A stretch of DNA of 64,000 bases. Source: JAFLCL01 sp964502175 (GTDB taxonomy: Bacteria > Myxococcota_A > Polyangia > Polyangiales > Sandaracinaceae). Position 1 is the first letter of the stretch. Each line of letters begins with the position of its first letter. Under the pieces are notes generated by a model that was given only the letters and a program-made list of their open reading frames with translations, was not told where the DNA came from and ran no database searches. Made by a program: the position numbers and the translations under genes. Of the stretch, positions 23,114 through 32,322 are shown one piece after another. The stretch spans positions 182,728-246,727 of the forward strand of contig CAZCVE010000007.1 of NCBI GenBank assembly GCA_964502175.1, in the 5' to 3' direction.

Positions 23114-25702
23114 TCACGGGCTGACCACCGGCAGATCGCCGACCGGGCCGGGCTCGGGCGGCGGGGTCTCGCTCGCCGGCTCGGGATCGTCCTGCATGAG
23201 GAAGCTCGCGGCGTCGAGCGTGCCGGGCTCGGGGGCCTGCGTGGTCGGGACGGTGCCGTCGAGGAAGACCTCTTCGATCGTGTCCTCGGTCTGGCCTGCG
23301 TACGGCAAGAGGCCCGTCCTTCGATCGACCGTGACGGTGACGACGCCTGCGGGCTGCGGGAACTCGGTGCGCGGTCGGTCACCGATCGCGGTGCGCATCG
23401 CCGCCACCCAGATCGGCAGCGCCGTGCGGCCGCCGGTCTCGCGCGCGCCGAGCGAGCGCTGATCGTCGAAGCCCACCCACACCACACCGACGAGCTCGGG
23501 CGTGAAGCCCGCGAACCACACGTCGCGCGCCTCGTTGCTCGTGCCCGTCTTCGCGGCCACGGGCCGGCCGAGATCACGCGCTCGCGCGCCGGTGCCGCCC
23601 TGCGCGACGACGCTCGTCAGCAGACTCGTCACCACGAACGACTCTTCTGTGCTGAGCACGTCGCGCGCGTCTTCGCGCGCGGGCATCGCGACGTCCGTGC
23701 CGCCGGGGCCTTCGATGCGCGAGACGAGCTGCCACGGCGCCCATCGACCGCCGCTGGCGAAGACCGCGTAGGCGTTCGCGAGCTCGATCGGGCGCACCTC
23801 ACGCGCGCCGAGGGCGAGGGCCATGTTCGCGTCGGCGGCAGCGGGATCGGTGCCCGCGCTCGGGGCCGCGGCGAGATCGCTCGTGAAGCCGAGCTCGCGC
23901 GCGAAGCCCACCACCGCGGGCGATCCGAGATCGTCCATCAGCCGCGCGGCGACCGCGTTGCTCGAGATCGCGAGCGCCTCGCGCAGGCGGATCTCGCCGC
24001 GGTACTCCTCGCCCTCGAAGTTGCGCGGCTGCCAGTTGCCGTACACGCCGGGCGCGTCGATCACGATCGAGGCGGGCGTGAAGCGACGCGTGCGGATGCC
24101 GAGCGCGTAGACGAACGGCTTGAACGTCGAGCCTGGCTGTCGCTGCGCCTGCACTGCGCGGTTGAAGCCGGGCTCTGCGTCGTAGCCGCCCACGAGAGCG
24201 AGCACCTCGCGTGAGCGAGGATCGAGCAGGATCGCAGCGCCCTGCGGACCGAGCTCGAGACGCGCGCGCGCCCTCGCCGGCACGCCGTCTTCGGGGTCGT
24301 CGTCTTCCGGGAGCGCGAGCACCGAGACGCGCACGCGCGCGCCCTCCTCCGCGAAGCGGCTCGGCGGAAGCTCGTTCGCGTTCCAGCGCGCGACGCCGTC
24401 GATGCTCGCGATGCCCTGGTGCCCACCGATGTCGAGGCCGATCGTGCCGAGCTGATCGTCGCGCTCGGTGACCATCGCGTCGTACGTGCCGCCGACGCGC
24501 AGCTCCGCGATGCGATCGAGCGGTCGCGGACGCTCGCCGCGGCGAAGACGCTGGCGTCGGAACGGTGGCTCGAGATCGTGTCGGCCGTCGTAGCCGCGCA
24601 GGCCCTCTTGGAGCGCCGCGCGCGTGGCGCGCTGCAGGTCCGCGTCGATCGTGACGTGCACGGTGTACCCGCCGCGTCGCGCGTCTTCTTCACCGACGAG
24701 CTCGTGCAGTGTGCGCCGCGCCATCTCGACGATCTCGGGCGCGCTCTGCCGCGACTCGGGCAGCGGCGTGAGCACGATGGGCGTCGCGCGCGCTCGCTGG
24801 ATGTCCTCGACGCTGAGGTCGGGCCAGTGCTCCTCGCGCTTGTCCTCGAGCTGCGCCAGCACGAACTCCTGGCGTCGACGCGCGGCCTCGGGGTGCGTGC
24901 GCGGCGAGAGGTGCGTGGGCGACTGCGGGATGCCCGCGAGCATCGCGGCCTCGGCGAGCGTGAGCTCGGAGACGTCCTTGCCGAAGTAGAAGCGCGCCGC
25001 TTCCTGCACGCCGTAGCGGCCGTGCCCGAAGTTGATGTGGTTCAGGTAGAGCTCGAGGATCTCCTCCTTCGTGAACTCCTGCTCGAGTCGGTACGCGAGG
25101 ATGAGCTCGCGGATCTTGCGGGCGAGGGAGCGCTCCGACGTGAGCAGCATGTTCTTCACGAGCTGCTGCGTGATGGTGCTCGTGCCGCGGAAGCGTCCGC
25201 CCGAGAGGATGCCGCGCACGACGGCGCGGAAGAGGCCCGCGTAGTCGAAGCCCTCGTGGTTGTAGAAGTCGGCGTCCTCGGCCGCGAGCACCGAGAGCAC
25301 GAGCACGCGCGGGATGCGCTCGATCGGCACCACGGTGCGCCGCTCGGTGAAGATCTCGCCGAGCACCTCACCATCACGATCGACGACGCGCGTCGTCTGC
25401 GGCTCCTCGACGTCGCGGAGCGACCGCACGTCGGGCAGATCGCGCGAGTGGTACGCGATGAGACCGGCCACCCCGATCGCACCGATGACCAGCGCGACGA
25501 CCGACGCGAGGAAGAGACGCAGGAGCCAGCGCCACGGCGAGGTGCGCTTGCCGAGCCGCGCGCGAGAGCCCGAGCCGCGCGAGCCGGTGCCGCGTGAGCC
25601 TCCTCCCGAGCCCGCGCTGCGCGAGCTGGTCGCGCGCGCGTTGCGGGCGCGTCCCGCGTCTCGCGAGGAGTTGCCCGAGCTTGATCTGTCGCGGCTCGCC
25701 AT
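23114..25702 (-). CDS. Class A penicillin-binding protein (PBP1A-type)
   Basis: An 862-residue bifunctional murein synthase. A Ser/Gly/Arg-rich cytoplasmic tail (1-55) precedes one membrane helix (about 57-84). The GT51 glycosyltransferase domain follows, with EDADFYNHEGFDYAGLFRA (catalytic Glu142) and GTSTITQQLVKN. The transpeptidase domain carries STFK (nucleophile Ser), SSN and KTGTSNE. The C-terminus is Pro/Glu-rich. It polymerises and cross-links peptidoglycan in the periplasm. Between the two catalytic domains is a roughly 120-residue OB-like insertion. Upstream G+C-rich leader holds no obvious operator. The gene is monocistronic. Confidence 0.95.
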   Translation of the reverse strand: MASRDRSSSGNSSRDAGRARNARATSSRSAGSGGGSRGTGSRGSGSRARLGKRTSPWRWLLRLFLASVVALVIGAIGVAGLIAYHSRDLPDVRSLRDVEEPQTTRVVDRDGEVLGEIFTERRTVVPIERIPRVLVLSVLAAEDADFYNHEGFDYAGLFRAVVRGILSGGRFRGTSTITQQLVKNMLLTSERSLARKIRELILAYRLEQEFTKEEILELYLNHINFGHGRYGVQEAARFYFGKDVSELTLAEAAMLAGIPQSPTHLSPRTHPEAARRRQEFVLAQLEDKREEHWPDLSVEDIQRARATPIVLTPLPESRQSAPEIVEMARRTLHELVGEEDARRGGYTVHVTIDADLQRATRAALQEGLRGYDGRHDLEPPFRRQRLRRGERPRPLDRIAELRVGGTYDAMVTERDDQLGTIGLDIGGHQGIASIDGVARWNANELPPSRFAEEGARVRVSVLALPEDDDPEDGVPARARARLELGPQGAAILLDPRSREVLALVGGYDAEPGFNRAVQAQRQPGSTFKPFVYALGIRTRRFTPASIVIDAPGVYGNWQPRNFEGEEYRGEIRLREALAISSNAVAARLMDDLGSPAVVGFARELGFTSDLAAAPSAGTDPAAADANMALALGAREVRPIELANAYAVFASGGRWAPWQLVSRIEGPGGTDVAMPAREDARDVLSTEESFVVTSLLTSVVAQGGTGARARDLGRPVAAKTGTSNEARDVWFAGFTPELVGVVWVGFDDQRSLGARETGGRTALPIWVAAMRTAIGDRPRTEFPQPAGVVTVTVDRRTGLLPYAGQTEDTIEEVFLDGTVPTTQAPEPGTLDAASFLMQDDPEPASETPPPEPGPVGDLPVVSP

Positions 25703-25780
25703 GGGGCCCGGGAACTTACTCCGAACGCGTCGTGGTCCCGAACGAACCGGCGGACTCTTCTTGTTCCGCTCGTCCCGTGT

Positions 25781-26938
25781 TCAGGGGATGGGAGCGCGGG
25801 TGGCCCCGAGCGGCTGCTGCATCCCCTGCGCCCGCACGCGATCTTGCTCTTCGACGATCTCGCGGGTCCACGCGAGGAGGCTCGGTCCGACGCAGCCCGG
25901 AAGTCGGTGGACGGCGGCCTGCATGTCGGCCAGCCCCTCGTCGTAGCGGCCCATCGCGACGCGGAGCACCGAGCGGTTCGCGAGGAGGTGGGCGTCGTCG
26001 CGGTCGTCCGCAGAGCGAGGTCCGGGCGTCCCCAGCATCACGTCGAGCAGGGTGAGGCTCTCCTCGAAGTTGCCTCGTCCCGCCAGCTCGCGCGCTCGGT
26101 CGTGCTCTTCGTGGCCCGACGCGTCGAGCCACGCGGCGATCACGGGCTCACGCCACGGCACGACGATGTGGCGCAGCTCGGTGTCGACCCGATCGATCGC
26201 CGACGCGAGCACGGCCTCCGGCACGATGGGCTCGGGCGGCTCGGACCAGGAGCCGTCGGCGGCCGTCCTGCCCGTGCGCTCGACGTCCGTGTTGGCCGAG
26301 AGCTCTTCGTCGAACAGCACCTGACCGTCGGAGGTCCACACGCGCGCACGCACGATGATCCGCGCGTCACCGCGCCGCGTCGTCTCGATGCACGGCACGC
26401 GCTGGGTGCGCGTCTGGTTGCGGCCGACACTCACCTCGCGATCGCAGTGCGTGTGTCGTGTGTCTTCCGTCTCCACGTAGACCGCCTCGAGCACGCGACC
26501 CCCGACGAGCACGCGGCCTCCGCTCGGCACGAGGATCTGGTTCGGGCTCGGCGTCATGCGCAGCGCCGACGCGACGCCATCCGAGAGCTCACGCGCGACC
26601 TGGACCGATCCATCGACGCGCAGCACCTCGTAGGGGCCTCGATCGGCAGGAGCGAACGCACCCATGAGCTGCGCGACCGGAGCAGGAGGCGTCGGCATCA
26701 CGATCACCACGCCGCCCGTCGTCGGAGCGCCAGGCCCGGGCATCCCTGGGCCCGCATGGGGCATCATGGTGGGCACCTCGAAGCCCGCGACCTGATACGG
26801 CGTTCCGGGTCCCGGCGGCGTGACGCGCGCGGGCCGGATCAGATCGAAGCGCATCGTCGTCCCGCAGCCGGATCCGAGGACTCCGATCAGCAGGCAGAGC
26901 GTGGCGATGGGGCGCTGGCTCGGGAGCGCGGTGGACAT
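25781..26938 (-). CDS. Hypothetical lipoprotein with TPR-like C-terminus
   Basis: A 385-residue protein from ATG 26938: lipobox GVLGSGC, then a Pro/Gly/Met-rich linker (MMPHAGPGMPGPGAPTTGG). A beta-rich domain has VLVGGRVLEAVYVETEDTRH and VRARVWTSDGQVLFDEELSA. The C-terminus has two TPR-like hairpins (ARELAGRGNFEESLTLLDVM and LLANRSVLRVAMGRYDEGLA). The outline resembles the outer-membrane assembly or LPS-associated lipoproteins of myxobacteria, but no family is assigned. It is divergent from the DUF4132 gene with a 47-bp gap. Confidence 0.75.
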   Translation of the reverse strand: MSTALPSQRPIATLCLLIGVLGSGCGTTMRFDLIRPARVTPPGPGTPYQVAGFEVPTMMPHAGPGMPGPGAPTTGGVVIVMPTPPAPVAQLMGAFAPADRGPYEVLRVDGSVQVARELSDGVASALRMTPSPNQILVPSGGRVLVGGRVLEAVYVETEDTRHTHCDREVSVGRNQTRTQRVPCIETTRRGDARIIVRARVWTSDGQVLFDEELSANTDVERTGRTAADGSWSEPPEPIVPEAVLASAIDRVDTELRHIVVPWREPVIAAWLDASGHEEHDRARELAGRGNFEESLTLLDVMLGTPGPRSADDRDDAHLLANRSVLRVAMGRYDEGLADMQAAVHRLPGCVGPSLLAWTREIVEEQDRVRAQGMQQPLGATRAPIP

Positions 26939-26972
26939 GCATGGATCATGAACCAACACCGCCTCCGTTGCG

Positions 26973-26978
26973 TAAGCT
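26973..26978 (+). promoter_or_regulatory. -10-like hexamer TAAGCT
   Basis: TAAGCT ends 7 nt before ATG 26986 of the DUF4132 gene. It fits the leaderless pattern seen elsewhere and decides the start in favour of 26986 rather than ATG 26941. Confidence 0.5.
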
Positions 26979-26985
26979 CGTCGCG

Positions 26986-29900
26986 ATGGAAGCGACCTAC
27001 GCGATCGATCGCAAGCGGGCCAAGTCGCAGAGCGAAGACTCGGCGCACGACCAGAAGCCGGTGGCGCTCGACGCGGCGGTGACGTCGATCTTCGACCCGA
27101 GGCACTTCCGACCCAAGCCCGCCGCGGACGACGCGAGAGAGGCGCTCGCCTTCCTCACGACGTTCCACGCGGACGCAGCCGTTCGCGCGAAGAAGCCGAG
27201 CCTCACCGACCTCGAGGCGCTCTGGGGCTTCGCGCGTCAGTCGATGCATCAGGCCGCGAAGCTCTCGCTCTTCCTCGCGTGGGGCGGTCCCGAGTGGCTG
27301 CTGGCGCACGCGCTCGGCGGGGGTCGTTTCGCTTGGGATCCACCCAAGCAGACGCTCGTCGCGGAGAAGGATCACCCGCTGTCGAACTGGGATCTGCAGT
27401 ACGCGATCACGTTCCTCCGCGACGAGGGGGACGTGCCTCGCGAGGTGCTGCTCGCTGCGTGCAAGCGCGCGAAGCTCCCGCTCGCCGATCGATCGCGCAT
27501 GGCGAGCCTGCTCGAGGACGTGGCGTGGGCGGGCGAGCTCGTCGAGGAGTGGATCGCGAAGGGCACGAGCCGCCAGGAGTCGTGGAACAACTGCATGCTG
27601 CTCGGGCTCGTCGACGATCCCGACCGCTTCGAGCGCTTCGTCGCGTCGTTCGGCGATCAGATCCGCTTCATCGGCAGGAGCGCGCGGCTCGGGCGTGCGC
27701 TCGACCGTGTGCCGGCGCCCGTGCTCGAGCGCGTGGTCGTGGGTCTCCTCGATCGCGGCGTGAAGGAGAAGTGGAAGGCGTCCGACGTCGAGCCGTGGGC
27801 GAAGCTCCTCTCGCACGTGCGGAGCACCGAGGCCGCGCGCGCGATCGCGCAGTGGATCGCCGAGAAGAGCGTCGCCAAGATCGCGACGGACTACTTCCGC
27901 GCGCATCCTGATCTCGCCGACGCCGCGCTGACGCCCCTCACGAAGGGCAAGGGCAAGTCGGTGCCGATCGCGAAGGCCATCATCGAGTCGGTCGCGCGCG
28001 CACCGACCAAGCCCGTCGAGGACGCGGACGAGGCGAAGCCTTCCAAGCGCTCCCCGAAGGCTGCGAAGGCCGTCGCGAAGGCTCCTGATCCTCCCGCGAA
28101 GGCCTCGAGGAGCTCGGCGAAGGCTTCGAAGGGATCGGCCAATGCAGCGGATGCACCGATCTCGGTCTCGCTGCCGTCGGTGCTCGTCGAACCGCCGTGG
28201 CAGTCGAAGAGGGCGCGTGAGCGTCCTCGGCTGCCGCTCGAGCTCTTGGACGACGAGGAGCGGTACGAGGCGCGTCTCGCGGGCCACTCGCCGCGTCCGG
28301 CCGCGGACCGATCACCGGAGCTCGACGCGCGTCTCTTGGACGGTCGTCCGCCGTCCGAGGTCCACCGTCACGTGCTCTTCCAGCTCACCGACGCAGTGGC
28401 CCTCGAGGCGATCCGAGAGCGCCGAGGGGTCGAGGGGTGGTGCGTCGACGGCCTCGTCGCGTGGCTCGGTGATGCGGCCGTTCCGCTCGCGATCCGCTCG
28501 CTCGCCGCGGGTCTCGGCAGCACGTACCCGCTGTTGGATCGCGCGAGCTCGTCGCGACTGGCGCTCCCATGCGCCCAGCTCGCGGTGAGACGATCGGGAG
28601 GTCCCGAGCGCCTCGCGTGTCGCGCGTGGCTCGCTGCGCATCACGACGCAGCGGCGCTCGGCCTCGTGCCCGCCGCGCTCGGCGCGGACGACGTCGACGC
28701 GGACGTCGCGTTGCAGTCGCTCCGAGCGCTCGTGAAGTCGGGCCACGCCGAGAGCGTCGCGCGGGCAGCCTCGCGCTACGGCGCACACGCGAAGGGTGCG
28801 ATCGAGACCTTGCTCTCGGCGAGCTCGTACGATCGCTACCCGAGCAAGCTCCCGCCGAAGGCGAAGTGGGCGCTCCCCTCGCACCTCGGCACGCTCGAGA
28901 TCGAGGGGCACGGCCCGCTCTCCGACGATCAGGGCACGGCCTTCGTGCAGATGCTGCAGTTCTCGTCGATCGGCGATCCCTACCCGGGCGCGACCGACAC
29001 GATCGCGCTCGCCACCAAGGCCTCGCGCGAGCGGATCGCCAAGGCGCTCTTCGAGGAATACCTGCTCGCGGGCTCGCCGCCTTCGCATGCGTGGGTGCTC
29101 GGCGCGATCACGCTGCTCGCGCCGGTGTCGTCGATCGCGATGCTCGCGGGCCACATGCGCGCGTGGGCGGCGGACAAAAAGGTCGCGCTCCTCCACGACT
29201 CGCTCGAGGCGCTCGCGGCGATCGGCTCGGACGAGGCGCTCGTCGTCGTCTACGACACGGGTCAGCGCAGCCGCTACGACGACACCCGCGACAAGGTGCG
29301 CGCGATCCTCGAGTCGGTCGCGCGTGAGCGCGAGGTCACGTACGAGGTGCTGGAGGACATGCTCGTGCCCGAGCTCGGTCTCGAGGCGGGCGCGGTCGTG
29401 CTCGATCTCGGCGCGCGCAAGCTGACGGTGCGCCTGGGCGATCACCTCGAGGCCGTGCTCACCGACGACGCAGGCACCACGCTCACGGCCTTTCCCCGCA
29501 AGGGAAAGAGCGACGACGCCGCGAAGTACGACGCGGCGAAGGCGCGGTTCGCGGCGCTGCTCGAGGCCTCCGAGGTCGTCGGCAAGGGACAGGTGCTGCG
29601 CCTCGAGCGCGCGCTCCGCGCACAGCGAGCCTGGAGCGTGAAGGAGCTCCGCACGCTCGTGCTCCCGCAGCCGCTCGTGCGTCACCTCGCGGCGCGCCTC
29701 GTGTGGCAGGTCGTGGGTACGGACACGCTCTTCCGCGTCGCCGAGGATCAGAGCCTCGCCGATGCGAACGACGAACCCGTCGCGTGGCCCGACGACGACG
29801 CGCGCGTCGTGATCGCGCACCCACTGCGCGCGCCTTCGCTCGCGTCGTTCCAGGCGTGGATCGACGACTACCGCGTGATCCAGCCGTTCGCTCAGCTCGG

Positions 29901-30261
29901 TCGCGAGGTGATCACGCCGACCGCAGCCGAGCTCGCGGGCAGCCGCGTCGCGCGCGCCGTCGGTCGCAAGGCCGCCTACCTCTCGGTGTTGGCGCTCACG
30001 CTCGGCATGGGATGGAAGCCGATCCCGCCGGGCGACAAGGGCATCGACGCGATCACGCGCGAGGTCGTCGCGACCGACGGCAGCACGGTCGTCGCGCGCC
30101 TCGCGATCTCACCCGGTCTCTTGTTCGGCGCGGCCAAGGGCCGACCCGAGCAGACGATCGGGGTGCTCACGCTGGAGAACGAAGCGCGCGAGCCGGTGAG
30201 CTTCGATCGCCTCGGTCCTCTCGACGCGAGCGAGCTGATCCGTGACGTGATGACCCTCTGA
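26986..30261 (+). CDS. Giant DUF4132-domain protein
   Basis: A 1091-residue cytoplasmic protein. The C-terminal third carries the DUF4132 signature (LARLVWQVVGTDTLFRVAED, then QSLADANDEPV and RVVIAHPLRAPSL, and later DYRVIQPFAQLGREVI). The N-terminal part is helical and includes a Lys/Ala/Ser-rich disordered linker near residues 355-400 (KASRSSAKASKGSANAADAP). HEAT-like helices fill the middle. DUF4132 proteins (MolR/YehI-like) have no settled function; some occur near WGR-domain or stress genes. No partner gene is adjacent. A second ATG at 26941 would add 15 residues and overlap the divergent promoter. Confidence 0.85.
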   Translation: MEATYAIDRKRAKSQSEDSAHDQKPVALDAAVTSIFDPRHFRPKPAADDAREALAFLTTFHADAAVRAKKPSLTDLEALWGFARQSMHQAAKLSLFLAWGGPEWLLAHALGGGRFAWDPPKQTLVAEKDHPLSNWDLQYAITFLRDEGDVPREVLLAACKRAKLPLADRSRMASLLEDVAWAGELVEEWIAKGTSRQESWNNCMLLGLVDDPDRFERFVASFGDQIRFIGRSARLGRALDRVPAPVLERVVVGLLDRGVKEKWKASDVEPWAKLLSHVRSTEAARAIAQWIAEKSVAKIATDYFRAHPDLADAALTPLTKGKGKSVPIAKAIIESVARAPTKPVEDADEAKPSKRSPKAAKAVAKAPDPPAKASRSSAKASKGSANAADAPISVSLPSVLVEPPWQSKRARERPRLPLELLDDEERYEARLAGHSPRPAADRSPELDARLLDGRPPSEVHRHVLFQLTDAVALEAIRERRGVEGWCVDGLVAWLGDAAVPLAIRSLAAGLGSTYPLLDRASSSRLALPCAQLAVRRSGGPERLACRAWLAAHHDAAALGLVPAALGADDVDADVALQSLRALVKSGHAESVARAASRYGAHAKGAIETLLSASSYDRYPSKLPPKAKWALPSHLGTLEIEGHGPLSDDQGTAFVQMLQFSSIGDPYPGATDTIALATKASRERIAKALFEEYLLAGSPPSHAWVLGAITLLAPVSSIAMLAGHMRAWAADKKVALLHDSLEALAAIGSDEALVVVYDTGQRSRYDDTRDKVRAILESVAREREVTYEVLEDMLVPELGLEAGAVVLDLGARKLTVRLGDHLEAVLTDDAGTTLTAFPRKGKSDDAAKYDAAKARFAALLEASEVVGKGQVLRLERALRAQRAWSVKELRTLVLPQPLVRHLAARLVWQVVGTDTLFRVAEDQSLADANDEPVAWPDDDARVVIAHPLRAPSLASFQAWIDDYRVIQPFAQLGREVITPTAAELAGSRVARAVGRKAAYLSVLALTLGMGWKPIPPGDKGIDAITREVVATDGSTVVARLAISPGLLFGAAKGRPEQTIGVLTLENEAREPVSFDRLGPLDASELIRDVMTL

Positions 30262-30318
30262 GCGAGACCTGTGAACGGCGTGAGAGGGAGGATGAAGTCG
30301 TCGTGTCACCATCGTTCG

Positions 30319-31764
30319 ATGGGCGTGACCCCTCGCCTGCTCGTCCTCGTGACGCTCGTCCTCGCTGTGTCGTTCGGGTCCGCGCACGTCTCCGCGCAGA
30401 CGCCGACCGTCGTCTACACGCGCGCCGTCGCCGAGCCTGCGCCGTTCACGTTCCGTCTCGCCGACGTGAGCGCGCGGTGGAGCTTGCTCGAGCGCGATCG
30501 CGACCTCACCTCGCAAGAGCTGCTCGTGCTCGACGCGCGCGACGGACGCGAGGTGCTGCGCACGCCGGGGCTCGCGCTGCCGGCGGGCGGCACGCGCACC
30601 GTGATGGAGAGCTACGACCTCGCGATGTGCCCGCGCCTCGCGGGTGATCGTGTGATCACGTTCGTCGACGGACAGACGCTCGCGGCGGTCTCCGTCCCCG
30701 ACGGTCGCGAGCTGTGGCGCGCAGCCGTTCCGTCGATCGTCGTGCTCGAGGGCGCGCTCGACGTGAGCGAGACGCGCGTCGTGTGGAGCGACGCCTCGGG
30801 CCTCCACGTGCTCGACGCCGCGAGCGGTCGTGAGGTGTGGCGCGCGCCCCTGCGACCATGGCCGACGGGCGGTCACGTCGCGCTCGCCGCCGATGGCCGC
30901 GTCGCAGCGTGGAGCTTCGACGGCGCGATCGTCGCGTGGGACGCGAGCGGCCGCGAGACCGCGCGTGTGACGCAGCCCATCGACTACGGCGGCGCCGGGA
31001 TCCTCTGGTCGGGCGGCTCCGTCGTCACGATCGGAGGGAGCATCCAGACGTTCGATCCGAACGGCGGCCGTGTGCTCGCGACGCGCGCGTGCAGCGATCG
31101 CTGCGCGGCCGTCGACACGGGCACACACCTCGTGGTGCTCGACGTGGGCGGCACGGTCGCGGTCGCGCGCGACGGGAGCGTGGTGCCCTTGCCGTCGGTC
31201 TCGCCCGAGTCGTGGCTGCACGAGGCGAGCGGTGACGTCGTCGTCGTCGCGCCCGATGGCGTCGCGACCGCGCACGATCTCTCGACGGGCACGGCGCGCT
31301 CGCGCGTGTCCGTCGGCCCTCCGATCGCGCGCCTCCTCTATCGACCTCGATCACGCGTGCGTGTCGCGCGCGACGTGCAGGGCGTGGGTGACGTCCTCGT
31401 GCGCGTGGACGCGAACGGCGCGCTCGAGGCGCGCTCGCTCGCCACGACGACCGCGCCTCGCACGATCACGATCGTCGGCGTGCTGCACGGCAACGGTCGC
31501 CCCCGCGCGGGTGTGCGCTTCACGATCGGCGGCGTGCAGGTGCGGACGGACGCGAGCGGCCGATTCCGCGCGCGCGTCACGGTCGACGGACCGATCGTCG
31601 CGCACGTCGCGAGGGAAGACATCGTGCGCGCGACGCGACGACCGTGCGCGCAGGACGTCGAGCAGTCGATCGAGGTTCCCGCGGACATCTCGCGACCGCT
31701 GCGTGTGCGCGTCGACACGTGGTCTTACGGCTACGAGTGTGATCGCGCGTGCCGCTGCGACTGA
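30319..31764 (+). CDS. Secreted PQQ-like beta-propeller protein
   Basis: A 481-residue protein from ATG 30319 with a signal peptide (LLVLVTLVLAVSFGSAHVSA). Repeats such as LLVLDARDGREVLRTPG, AAVSVPDGRELWRAAVP, HVLDAASGREVWRAPLR and VAWSFDGAIVAWDASGRETA follow. These are PQQ-enzyme-like (BamB-like) beta-propeller blades. A C-terminal Ig/CNA-like domain (about 400-475; IVGVLHGNGRPRAGVRFTIG) ends with paired cysteines (YECDRACRCD). Catalytic residues of quinoprotein dehydrogenases are not evident, so a structural or binding role is likely. Confidence 0.82.
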   Translation: MGVTPRLLVLVTLVLAVSFGSAHVSAQTPTVVYTRAVAEPAPFTFRLADVSARWSLLERDRDLTSQELLVLDARDGREVLRTPGLALPAGGTRTVMESYDLAMCPRLAGDRVITFVDGQTLAAVSVPDGRELWRAAVPSIVVLEGALDVSETRVVWSDASGLHVLDAASGREVWRAPLRPWPTGGHVALAADGRVAAWSFDGAIVAWDASGRETARVTQPIDYGGAGILWSGGSVVTIGGSIQTFDPNGGRVLATRACSDRCAAVDTGTHLVVLDVGGTVAVARDGSVVPLPSVSPESWLHEASGDVVVVAPDGVATAHDLSTGTARSRVSVGPPIARLLYRPRSRVRVARDVQGVGDVLVRVDANGALEARSLATTTAPRTITIVGVLHGNGRPRAGVRFTIGGVQVRTDASGRFRARVTVDGPIVAHVAREDIVRATRRPCAQDVEQSIEVPADISRPLRVRVDTWSYGYECDRACRCD

Positions 31765-31786
31765 CTGCGCCGCGGACGACCGAGCG

Positions 31787-32233
31787 CTACGCGCAGATGT
31801 CGGCGAAGCACGTGTTGCACGTCACGGTGAACGCGTTGCGGCTGCAGCGCGCGGGATCACCGCCGGGGCAGACGTCGCAGAGACACGACTCGAGCGCCGC
31901 GCCGTCGCAGGGATCGTCGACACACTCGAAGCGCTGCGCGCCGCTCTGGAACACCGCGCAGATCTGACCCGGCGCGCAGGTCGTGCCCATGCAGTCGATC
32001 GGGCACGGCCTGGTCGCGACGTCCCACGCTCCCGCGGTGCACGACGCGCTGACGGCGCCGTCTTCGTCGCAGCGCAGCCAGTGGCAGGTCGGCGTTCCCG
32101 TGCACCCGTCACCGTCAGCAGGCGGAGACGCGGGACACGACGACGGCGCGTCGGAGCCTGCGTCGGCGATCATGCCGGAGGACTGACCGCAGGCCGTGAG
32201 CAAGAGGGGCACGAAGAGGACGAGCGCGCGCAT
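31787..32233 (-). CDS. Small Cys-rich lipoprotein
   Basis: A 148-residue protein from ATG 32233: lipobox LLTAC, a short Asp/Ala/Ser linker, and a C-terminal part of about 110 residues with around 16 Cys (TPTCHWLRCDEDG, IDCMGTTCAPGQIC, CDGAALESCLCDVCPGG, TCNTCFADIC). Dense disulphide pairing indicates an extracytoplasmic module. Family not recognised. Convergent with the propeller gene, 22 nt apart. Confidence 0.8.
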   Translation of the reverse strand: MRALVLFVPLLLTACGQSSGMIADAGSDAPSSCPASPPADGDGCTGTPTCHWLRCDEDGAVSASCTAGAWDVATRPCPIDCMGTTCAPGQICAVFQSGAQRFECVDDPCDGAALESCLCDVCPGGDPARCSRNAFTVTCNTCFADICA

Positions 32234-32322
32234 GCGGCGCGTAGAGCACGCCGTGTGCCCGATTCGAGGTCGCGGATCGCGTGCGTTCTCTCGCGCGACG
32301 CGGTCAGAGTGAGCCATTCGCG

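Noticed and set aside
28312..29820. A minus-strand open frame of about 500 codons inside the DUF4132 gene
   Set aside because: The plus strand encodes the recognised DUF4132 signature; the antisense product has none.
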